From: Nitrosomonas sp. Is79A3
GTDB lineage: Bacteria > Pseudomonadota > Gammaproteobacteria > Burkholderiales > Nitrosomonadaceae
DNA length: 64,000 nucleotides
Assembly: GCF_000219585.1 (NCBI RefSeq)
Contig: NC_015731.1
Span: 2,604,001-2,668,000 of the forward strand
Direction: 5' to 3'
The translations under genes were made by a program, and so were the position numbers. Shown here one piece after another: positions 48,797 through 55,765 of the stretch. The number at the start of each line of letters is the position of its first letter. Within the stretch, counting starts at the first letter, position 1. The notes below the pieces were generated by a model that ran no database searches, was not told where the DNA came from, and saw only the letters and a list, made by a program, of their open reading frames with translations.

Positions 48797-50636
48797 TGCG
48801 TATGCGCACGAGATCGGTCAAACCATCCCCGGACATATCCGCCAAGTAGATGGATTGCGTGCCGTCGGCGAAGACGAGCCGAGGGCCTTGTTCTTCATCG
48901 ATGGCCTGGCGAACTTTCTCGCCGGGGCCAAAACCAGCTTCGGCCAGCGATGGATACCAGCTAAAGGCTTCGTCTTCGGTGATCAGGATGTCGGCATGGC
49001 CATCGCCGGTGAGGTCGATGAATTTTAGGTTGGGGTCGCGCCAGGCAATATTGGGCAGCGAGCTGAATGACCGGTGTGTTTCCCAATCTTCATCCACTGT
49101 GCGCTCGAAAAAACCGGGAGCCGGACCATCGAATTCGACCACATCCAATTGACCGTCTCCGGCCAAATCCAGGAGTTGCTGCCCGCCTGCCAAATTAGCC
49201 GATGACGGAATGGTCGCCACACGCTCCAGCGGGGCGAAGCGCGCGGGGGTAGTCATATTGCCTGCCGCATCTTTCACCGGCACGGCACTTTGGTTGCGCT
49301 TGTAGAACCAGGCTTCACCTTGCTCGGTCAGCAAACCGGAAAGCCCTTCGCCGTCGAGATCCACCCACTGGTAGCGGCTGTTATCCAACCCTTGCGGCAG
49401 ATTTTCCAGGCTAACGGGGTCTACTTCATGGACATCTTCATTGATGATGGCTTGGCTGTATGTAAATTCGACCGGAGGGAGGGATTTTTTACGATACGTT
49501 CCATCTTCGTTGCGCTTATAGCCAGACTGGGTGACCGATTGTATGAACGAGGCGACCGGATCCTTCCTATGCTCGAAGTGTGTGGCGCGCACAAGGTAAT
49601 CAGGCGTCCCGAGTTCGCTCTCGAAATGATGTAACATCAAGACGCGCTGGCATAGGCGATAGGTGCGCACCTCGAATCCGGAGCGATAAGAGGAGAATGA
49701 GTCCAGCCTCAGGTCCCACTCTCGCTGATCGCCGGTGTAATCTACCTGAACATCACCATTGGTTTCTAAATAATGCTCGCCATAATCGAACACTGCTTCA
49801 AACATCCAGTCAGTTCGTTCGGACAAGTTTTCGTCGGATTGGTGTGGTGTCTTGTTGCCGTATTTAATGCGTTTTAGGTAACTATTGGTTGCTCTGTGGA
49901 TATCCTGACGATTGGATTCGTGTGCTGTTGAACGATCTATGCCCTCGGAATTTTCTTTCTTGTATTCATAACGAATTGCATTGCCTTTGTCATCGAAACT
50001 TTCACAAATTAACCAGCTGAAAATTCGCGTGGCATCTGTGGAGTCAACAATGCGGCTTTCGGCTGTAGCGCCATACAAGGTAGTAATATTGTCTTTAGAG
50101 ATCGAACGCCAATGAGATACCCCCTCTGAATTAGTCCAACGCTCAATTCTGGCAAATAAGCCTTCGATGCGGGGGCGATAACGGCGAATTCTATGCCCTG
50201 ACGGCGAAGGAGTGTCTTCGGGTCGGCTTCCATCCGGGTTGAGTACAGGCACCAAATCTTCCGCGCCGGAAAGAATAAAAACATCGGATTCATCGGCATC
50301 GTTATAGCGTGGCAACCCTTTGTCAGTCTTGCGCGTGATGGCGGGTAGCGAGAGATTCCAGCCGAGGCCAAATGGACCATTACCTGCGCCGGAGTCATAA
50401 GAAAGAGAGAGTTGCGGGCCAAAACCTGAACGGCCGGGGGAGGTTGCGATGGGGATTGTCATGGATCCGGTGCCAGTGACCGGATTGGCAGCAAACTTTT
50501 CACCGATACCACGAATGGCGCCGCCGCCTTTGGGCAAGGAAATTGCCGGGGGCTTGGTCAGCTCCGGACCCGTACTTTGCCCATCGGCTTTCTTGGAATC
50601 GTTACCCTGCCCCACTGGTGATTTATGATCCAGCAC
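48714..50636 (-). CDS. TcB-TcC fusion, 5' part: SpvB/TcB N-terminal region
   Basis: 640 residues with the SpvB-like start of TcB proteins (ISLPKGGGAIRGIGEKFAANPVTGTG; PFGLGWNLSLPAITRKTDKG) and FG-GAP-type repeats (LVDLDGEGLSGLLTEQGEAW, FIDLTGDGHADILITEDEAF, LADMSGDGLTDLVRIRNGE). It ends early in KDQSPLV. Removing one C from the CCC at 48723-48725 restores KDQSPWFDSPDMFDQRR and joins it to the 3' part, giving about 2599 residues. I chose GTG 50636 as start because AGGGGGAG lies 6 nt upstream; the TTG at 50660 is less likely. The gene starts 134 bp from an IS3 element. Confidence 0.85.
   Translation of the reverse strand: MLDHKSPVGQGNDSKKADGQSTGPELTKPPAISLPKGGGAIRGIGEKFAANPVTGTGSMTIPIATSPGRSGFGPQLSLSYDSGAGNGPFGLGWNLSLPAITRKTDKGLPRYNDADESDVFILSGAEDLVPVLNPDGSRPEDTPSPSGHRIRRYRPRIEGLFARIERWTNSEGVSHWRSISKDNITTLYGATAESRIVDSTDATRIFSWLICESFDDKGNAIRYEYKKENSEGIDRSTAHESNRQDIHRATNSYLKRIKYGNKTPHQSDENLSERTDWMFEAVFDYGEHYLETNGDVQVDYTGDQREWDLRLDSFSSYRSGFEVRTYRLCQRVLMLHHFESELGTPDYLVRATHFEHRKDPVASFIQSVTQSGYKRNEDGTYRKKSLPPVEFTYSQAIINEDVHEVDPVSLENLPQGLDNSRYQWVDLDGEGLSGLLTEQGEAWFYKRNQSAVPVKDAAGNMTTPARFAPLERVATIPSSANLAGGQQLLDLAGDGQLDVVEFDGPAPGFFERTVDEDWETHRSFSSLPNIAWRDPNLKFIDLTGDGHADILITEDEAFSWYPSLAEAGFGPGEKVRQAIDEEQGPRLVFADGTQSIYLADMSGDGLTDLVRIRNGEVCYWPNLGYARFGAKVTKDQSPLV
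48723..48725 (-). other. Frameshift site in tcB-tcC (GGG on plus strand)
   Basis: The two open frames overlap by 83 bp and join in the expected TcB family sequence if one base is dropped from this 3-base run. Possibilities: real inactivating mutation, sequencing error, or a site of programmed or phase-variable frame change. Three identical bases are a short run, which argues against classical slippage. Confidence 0.75.
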
Positions 50637-50803
50637 AATGCTCCCCCTTTTTCCGAACAATCTGATACTTGACAGTAGCTAAGGAAACTAGAACGCTTTC
50701 TTACTAACTAACAGCAAACTTCAAAAAGTCTTTCGACTTGTTCATTTCTTATGAGGCAAGATGGATAAGTGAATCACCCCGGGTTCTCTGGAGGCTGTTT
50801 GGT

Positions 50804-51652
50804 TTAAGTAACTTTGGCAGAATCCAAGTTGGCTAACTGCCGGTAGTATTGTGCCTCAGCTTCCGCCGGCGGTATATAGCCGATGGGTCCAAGCAAACGC
50901 TGGTGATTGAACCAGAACACCCAGTTCAACGTCGCCAATTCAACGGATTCCCTGTTTTTCCATGGCCCCTGCTTGTGAATCAATTCAGCTTTGTAAAGCC
51001 CGTTGATCGTTTCGGCTAGTGCGTTATCGTAGCTATCTCCTTTACTGCCAACCGACGGTTCTATTCCAGCCTCGGCAAGCCGCTCCGTATAACGGATAGA
51101 GACATACTGGGAACCCCGGTCGCTGTGGTGAATCAAGGCACCCAGCTCCGGTTGCCGGGCGTATAAAGCCTGCTCCAGCGCATCCAGTACGAAGTCCGTG
51201 TGCATGCTGGAACTGACCCGCCAACCCACGATGCACCGGGCAAACACGTCGATGACGAACGCGACATATAGCCAGCCCTGCCAGGTGGAAACATAGGTGA
51301 AATCCGACACCCATAACTGGTTTGGGCGATCCGCCTTGAATTGCCGGTTTACGCGATCCAGCGGGCACGGCAGCGCCTTGTCCGGAACCGTGGTTCGCAC
51401 AACCTTGCCGCGCCGCACACCTTCCAGCCCCAACCGTTTCATGAGCCGTTCAACAGTGCAGCGAGCTACCTGCATTCCTTCGCGCTTAAGTTGCCGCCAT
51501 ACCTTGTCGGCACCATACACCTGCAGGTTAGCCTGCCACACACGCTGAATTTCTGGCATCAAAACCTCATCGCGTTGGGCACGAGTGCAACGCAATGCCG
51601 GATTGCGCCGCTCGGCCGCGTGACGCCGATACCCTGACGGGGCGACCTGCAA
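50804..51652 (-). CDS. IS3-family transposase OrfB (DDE integrase domain)
   Basis: Catalytic half of the IS transposase. 282 residues from the first ATG, although the frame is open further upstream ([20 protein letters not shown]), which is used when made as the OrfAB frameshift fusion. An HTH_21 segment (IQRVWQANLQVYGADKVWRQL) is followed by the rve domain with the DDE triad: Asp in LWVSDFTYV, Asp in LIHHSDRGSQYVS and Glu in NALAETINGLYKAE. All are intact, so the element may be active. Confidence 0.94.
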   Translation of the reverse strand: MQVAPSGYRRHAAERRNPALRCTRAQRDEVLMPEIQRVWQANLQVYGADKVWRQLKREGMQVARCTVERLMKRLGLEGVRRGKVVRTTVPDKALPCPLDRVNRQFKADRPNQLWVSDFTYVSTWQGWLYVAFVIDVFARCIVGWRVSSSMHTDFVLDALEQALYARQPELGALIHHSDRGSQYVSIRYTERLAEAGIEPSVGSKGDSYDNALAETINGLYKAELIHKQGPWKNRESVELATLNWVFWFNHQRLLGPIGYIPPAEAEAQYYRQLANLDSAKVT

Positions 51653-51708
51653 TACCTTGCAGATCGGCTCGACCCCGTGGGTGTCACGATACCGGTCGAT
51701 GAACGACC

Positions 51709-52032
51709 TCAGGATTTGAGTTTGCGGTCGAGCTCCGCCTGGGCGAAAAAAGCACTGGCCAGTTTCAGAATTTCATTGGCGCGACGTAATTCCTTGACCT
51801 CACGCTCCAGTGCTTTGATGCGTTCGCGCTCTTCACTGGTGATGCCATCTCGTAGGCCTGTGTCGATCTCGTGCTTCTTTACCCAATCATGCAATGTCGG
51901 CGGCGCGCAGCCGATCTTGGGCGCAATCGATTCTATCGTCGCCCACAGCGAAGGGTACTCACTGCGATGCTCTTGCACCAGGCGGACTGCTCGTTCTTTT
52001 ACTTCGGGGGAATATTTGTTTGTTTTGTTCAT
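51709..52032 (-). CDS. IS3-family transposase OrfA (HTH)
   Basis: 107 residues: helix-turn-helix that binds the IS ends ([36 protein letters not shown]), then a leucine-zipper coiled coil ([22 protein letters not shown]). Near its 3' end the sequence GCT TTT TTC offers a U UUU UUC slippery heptamer for -1 frameshifting into orfB. Confidence 0.93.
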   Translation of the reverse strand: MNKTNKYSPEVKERAVRLVQEHRSEYPSLWATIESIAPKIGCAPPTLHDWVKKHEIDTGLRDGITSEERERIKALEREVKELRRANEILKLASAFFAQAELDRKLKS

Positions 52033-52082
52033 CGCTCCATTCTCTCAAGATTTGGAGCCTCCTCAAAACCCGGGGCGATTCA

Positions 52083-52775
52083 TAAGTGGCTATTTTGCGC
52101 ATTACGCAGAGCAACTTATTACCCATCTACTTTGAGCATTGCAAACACCTTGAATGACACAGTCTTTGCTGAACTCAGCGCATATACTCAATTAGTTTTC
52201 AGCGGTAACAGCAAACTAAAGGGCATATATACTGTTTATCATTCAATCATAACTTATCAATCTATGCTAGACATTTCACATGAATCTGCAAGAAGATCTT
52301 TATAAAAAATGACATTAAAGCGGTGAAAATGTGTGCTGAGAGTTGAGTAAAACATATTTCTATGATTTTCTTTGTGACTTTTGTCACGCAGCAAACAGAA
52401 TCTAAGAAATGAAGGGAATTTGATCTTCAAGACATAGCGCTTAGGCGGCTCTCCTAAGGCTGCAACACAAGACTCTATCTTATCCGGTACAGATATCAAA
52501 CACCGGTTTCAATCACTGACTATTCCTGCTTGCGCTCAAATCTCATCACAAAAATAATCAATAATCTATTTAGACCCTATTGTTTTTAAGGTGATTAGAG
52601 TTCAAACTCCAAACCGGGGATTAGATCTGCATTCAAATTAAAAGCACATTCAAAGGTTTTGCCGTAGAACGTGTTGATGCAATTAATACATATATATTGA
52701 TCGCTAAAGTTCTACTTGGCACTAAGCAGTGTTTCCCCAGAAATATCCCAAACAACCAAAATAAGGAAGAATCAT
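52083..52775. other. Intergenic region upstream of the Rh50 gene
   Basis: 693 bp with no supported gene. It holds a CRP/FNR-like box (52373-52388), a short inverted repeat CTTAGG / CCTAAG (near 52440-52457) and, just before the gene, AAGGAAG as ribosome binding site. A half sigma-54-like element TTGGCAC (52716-52722) lacks a proper -12 partner. Confidence 0.5.
52373..52388. promoter_or_regulatory. CRP/FNR-family-like binding site
   Basis: TGTGA-CTTTTG-TCACG matches the CRP consensus TGTGA-N6-TCACA in 9 of 10 positions. It lies about 400 bp upstream of the Rh50 start; the regulator and the promoter are unknown. Confidence 0.35.
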
Positions 52776-54149
52776 ATGAACAAAGGCTTTTGCTTGACAC
52801 TACTAAAGGTAGTGGGGCTGTTTCTCCTAGGTTTCAGCAGTTGGGTCAGTGCTAGTGAAGTAGCCGCTGTTGTGAGTGAAGCACAAGTAGTTGCAAAGTA
52901 TAATTACATTATCAATATCCTGACCATGCTTCTGGTCGGATTCGGTTTTCTCATGGTATTTGTCCGCCGCTATGGGTTTGGTGCTGTAACTGGCACTTAT
53001 CTCGTCGTCGCCGTTGGACTTCCGCTCTACATCCTGTTACGTGCTAATGGCATCTTTGGCCACCAGTTATCACCGCACACGCTGGATTCGTTGTTATTTG
53101 CCGAGCTATCAGTCGCCACGGCATTAATCGCCATGGGCGCTGTACTAGGACGTCTGCGTGTTTTTCAATACGCATTGCTCGCGCTTTTAGTCGTTCCGCT
53201 TTATCTGCTGAATGAATGGCTCGTGCTCGATGATGCGATTGGCTATACCACCGGATTTAAGGATTCAGCCGGTTCTATTGTGATTCATGCATTTGGTGCC
53301 TATTTTGGATTAAGTATGTCCATCGTCCTTACCACAGCTTACCAGCGCAGCAAACCGATCGAATCGGATCACACTTCTGACCGTTTTGCCATGCTGGGCT
53401 CCATGGTACTTTGGATATTCTGGCCAAGTTTTGCCACAGCATTGGTGCCATTGGAAAATATGCCGCAAACGGTCGTCAATACATTGCTGGCACTGTCTGG
53501 CGCGACAATTGCCACTTATTTTCTCAGTTCCAAACTGCACAACGGCAAAACCTCCATGGTCGATATGGCCAATGCCGCATTGGCGGGTGGTGTAGCTATC
53601 GGTTCTTTATGCGACGTGGTGTCTCCAAGCGGGGCATTTGGCATTGGCTTGCTGGCAGGCACGGTTTCTGTTTTAGGCTATGTTTTCCTGCAGCCGGTAT
53701 TGGAATCCCGATTCAAACTCGTCGATACCTGTGGCGTGCATAACTTGCACGGCATGCCTGGATTAATAGGGGGCCTCAGTGCTTTCTTCTTTGTGCCCGA
53801 TATCGCAATCGCGCAATTCAACGGCATTATGATTACCCTTATCATTGCCATTACCGGTGGACTGATTGCCGGTGCCATCGTCAAAGCGACCGGTACTACG
53901 CGCGAGCCTTATGAAGATAGCGTTGAATTTACACACCTTGCAGGCCCTGAATCAGAGAACTTGCCGGAGCAATTACAAATGCGGGTGGAAGTTCTGGAAA
54001 CTCGCACTGCGAAACCACAAGCCCCGGTTGAATCACCCGAAACCAAAGCACTGGTAGCAAGACTGGAATCCCGTATCATGACTCTGGAAAGTAGAGTCGC
54101 AGCAGTGCAAGCACAAAATATTCAAGAAAAACCAGAATCACAGACTTAA
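52776..54149 (+). CDS. rh50: Rh50-type ammonia channel
   Basis: Inner-membrane ammonia (or CO2) channel of the Rhesus family, as known in Nitrosomonas europaea. 457 residues: cleavable leader (WVSASEVAAV), about 11 membrane helices, and the twin-His pore pair His171 (IVIHAFGAYFG) and His322 (GVHNLHGMPG). ESDHTSDRFAMLGSMVLWIFWPSF is the Rh signature that separates it from AmtB. The ATG at 52776 has AAGGAAG upstream; an in-frame TTG at 52716 is rejected. Unusual is the 60-residue cytoplasmic C-tail with two coiled-coil-like repeats (MRVEVLETRTAK and VARLESRIMTLESRVA). It marks the organism as an ammonia user. Confidence 0.93.
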   Translation: MNKGFCLTLLKVVGLFLLGFSSWVSASEVAAVVSEAQVVAKYNYIINILTMLLVGFGFLMVFVRRYGFGAVTGTYLVVAVGLPLYILLRANGIFGHQLSPHTLDSLLFAELSVATALIAMGAVLGRLRVFQYALLALLVVPLYLLNEWLVLDDAIGYTTGFKDSAGSIVIHAFGAYFGLSMSIVLTTAYQRSKPIESDHTSDRFAMLGSMVLWIFWPSFATALVPLENMPQTVVNTLLALSGATIATYFLSSKLHNGKTSMVDMANAALAGGVAIGSLCDVVSPSGAFGIGLLAGTVSVLGYVFLQPVLESRFKLVDTCGVHNLHGMPGLIGGLSAFFFVPDIAIAQFNGIMITLIIAITGGLIAGAIVKATGTTREPYEDSVEFTHLAGPESENLPEQLQMRVEVLETRTAKPQAPVESPETKALVARLESRIMTLESRVAAVQAQNIQEKPESQT

Positions 54150-54169
54150 TATCTCTTAAGGTTTATACC

Positions 54170-54189
54170 CCCCGCTGCTTGCAGCGGGG
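54170..54189. terminator. Hairpin after the Rh50 gene
   Basis: Perfect 9-bp stem CCCCGCTGC / GCAGCGGGG with a 2-nt loop, 20 bp past the Rh50 stop and 27 bp before the convergent HxlR stop. Strong stem, weak U-tract; probably serves both genes. Confidence 0.6.
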
Positions 54190-54216
54190 TGCTTCAATAT
54201 CTATGGCAAATAATCC

Positions 54217-54576
54217 CTATTCATGGGATTTAAAAACGGTGGCGCCAGGAAAATATGCTTTTCCCCATTTCACTAAACCTTCTAATACCGGCCGCAAATC
54301 CTTTCCCTTTTTTGTCAGAAAATATTCATAACGTACCGGTTTTTGTTGATAAGCTTGTTGAATAACAAGCCCGGCAGCTTCCAGTTTTTTCAGTCTATCC
54401 GCCAGGATATTTGTGGCAATGCGTTCCGGCGAAGCCATGAGCTCTTGGTAACGTTTCTTTCCCAGCAGCAAATCCCGGATAATCAACAACGACCATTTAT
54501 CACCCAGACAATCCAGCGCACAGGCAATCGGGCAGCACGAGCGCTCAAAAGTTGATTTACCCAGTTCATCCGTCAT
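54217..54576 (-). CDS. HxlR-family transcriptional regulator
   Basis: Winged-helix regulator, often redox- or aldehyde-responsive. FERSCCPIACALDCLGDKWSLLIIRDLLLG is the HxlR hallmark; GKKRYQELMASPERIATNILADRLKKL is the recognition helix region. Several cysteines near the N-terminus could sense thiol stress. Starts possible at ATG 54576 or 54588; the longer frame to 54627 begins with TTG. It is divergent from the GST gene and shares with it the palindromic sites at 54631-54677, so it likely controls that gene and itself. Confidence 0.88.
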   Translation of the reverse strand: MTDELGKSTFERSCCPIACALDCLGDKWSLLIIRDLLLGKKRYQELMASPERIATNILADRLKKLEAAGLVIQQAYQQKPVRYEYFLTKKGKDLRPVLEGLVKWGKAYFPGATVFKSHE

Positions 54577-54630
54577 AATTCGATACATCTCATCAAAAAT
54601 AAATGAATAATGGGTACTGTAATGCAATCA

Positions 54631-54677
54631 CTTGCAATTAACAAGTTTATACGGTAAAGTCACTTGCACTCTACAAG
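54631..54677. promoter_or_regulatory. Two palindromic operator candidates between HxlR and GST genes
   Basis: CTTGCAATTAACAAG (54631-54645) and CTTGCACTCTACAAG (54663-54677) share CTTG-N7-CAAG and are spaced 32 bp, about three helical turns. Their position in the divergent promoter fits binding of two HxlR dimers. Confidence 0.6.
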
Positions 54678-54718
54678 CCATTATGTATCCCACACCAATC
54701 ATGACGAGGATCGCTGAC

Positions 54719-55429
54719 ATGTTAAAACTTTACCAATTTGAACGCACTTGGGGCATTCCCAATTTAAGTCCTTTCTGCTGCAAAATAGAAACCTACTTGC
54801 GCATGGCGGAGATTGACTATGAAATTAAACCAGCGCTTCCTTTAGGCGCGCCCAAGGGAAAACTGCCCTACATTGAAGATAACGGTCAAGCTTTGGGTGA
54901 TTCGCGTTTTATTATCGCGCATCTCAAATCAGCACACAAAGATCTGGATGAAGGGCTGTCGGAAGAAGAATCGGCCCTATCGACCGCGATGCAACGTTTA
55001 CTTGAAGAACATCTATTTTGGGTTGCGCTCTATTCACGCTGGCAATATACGGATGAAAATTGGCAAGTCAACAAACAAGCGATTTTTGGCGGATTGCCAC
55101 CGATCATCAGGGAAATTGTCGCCAATGGCTGGCGCCGCAAAATCAAGCGGCAGATTTTGGGTCATGGTACCGGCAGACACCAAGCTGAAGAAATCTTCGC
55201 GCTCGGCAAACAGGATATCGATGCCCTATCCGCAAGTCTCGGCAACAAGCCCTATTTCCTAGGCGAGCAACCTTCCACGCTTGATACCTCTGCATTTGGG
55301 CTGTTAATCAATATCATCGGCTGCCCCATCGAATCACCGCTGAAGGAATATGGCCTAGCCAAAGACAATCTTGTCAATTATGCTGATCGAATCGGACGTG
55401 AGTTTTATCCTGATTTGCGAAGCACTTGA
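54719..55429 (+). CDS. Glutathione S-transferase family protein (FAX/metaxin-like)
   Basis: 236 residues. Thioredoxin-like GST N-domain (MLKLYQFERTWGIPNLSPFCCKIETYL, PKGKLPYIEDNGQALGDSRF) and an all-helical C-domain (GEQPSTLDTSAFGLLINII) of the FAX/metaxin-like type. The substrate is unknown. ATG 54719 has GAGGA 8 nt upstream; the longer frame from 54632 would cover the operator palindromes and is rejected. Likely under control of the divergent HxlR regulator, perhaps for detoxification of electrophiles (inference). Confidence 0.85.
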   Translation: MLKLYQFERTWGIPNLSPFCCKIETYLRMAEIDYEIKPALPLGAPKGKLPYIEDNGQALGDSRFIIAHLKSAHKDLDEGLSEEESALSTAMQRLLEEHLFWVALYSRWQYTDENWQVNKQAIFGGLPPIIREIVANGWRRKIKRQILGHGTGRHQAEEIFALGKQDIDALSASLGNKPYFLGEQPSTLDTSAFGLLINIIGCPIESPLKEYGLAKDNLVNYADRIGREFYPDLRST

Positions 55430-55457
55430 TACTTACCTTGAGCAATGGAATACCCTA

Positions 55458-55740
55458 ATGGCAATTAAGCAATTTCTACTGTTCGTGCTGTCATGGATCA
55501 CCGCAAATACTGCATCAGCGACCCGATTTGACCATACGATTTGGGATGATTTGCTGCGCGAACATGTTTACATGCTCAACCTAAACAGGCCAGTCAAGTC
55601 AATTACTATGGAATTGCGCTCAATCATGGTCAGTTACAAAAATATATTTATCTCAGCTCTCTGTGTTTAAGAAAAGTGATTTTTCTGACTGGGATCAATC
55701 CGAGCAGCTTGCCTATAAACTTCCTTACAGAAGTTGCACT
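55458..55740 (+). pseudogene. Decayed DUF547-family gene
   Basis: Three frames in sequence spell the start of a DUF547 protein. Frame one: signal peptide and TRFDHTIWDDLLREHVYMLN. Frame two (from about 55586): QASQVNYYGIALNHGQLQKYI. Frame three (from about 55644): YLSQLSVFKKSDFSDWDQSEQLAY. Two frameshifts and a missing C-terminal two thirds show it is dead; it stops where the convergent amylosucrase gene ends. Confidence 0.65.
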
Positions 55741-55765
55741 TCAAAGTTGAATCCGCCAACGATTA

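Larger units (their letters stand above)
50770..52082 (-). mobile_element. IS3-family insertion sequence, complete, with 4-bp target duplication
   Basis: 1313 bp. Terminal inverted repeats start TGAATC(A/G)CCCCGGGTT at both ends (50770 and, inverted, 52082) and are flanked by the direct repeat TAAG (50766-50769 and 52083-52086). It carries orfA and orfB in -1 register with a slippery T TTT TTC (51745-51751 on the minus strand). Of the IS3/IS51 type. It lies 134 bp upstream of tcB-tcC and in the same orientation. Confidence 0.93.

Noticed and set aside
52716..52735. Sigma-54 promoter before Rh50
   Set aside because: TTGGCAC fits the -24 half, but the -12 GC dinucleotide is missing at the required spacing.
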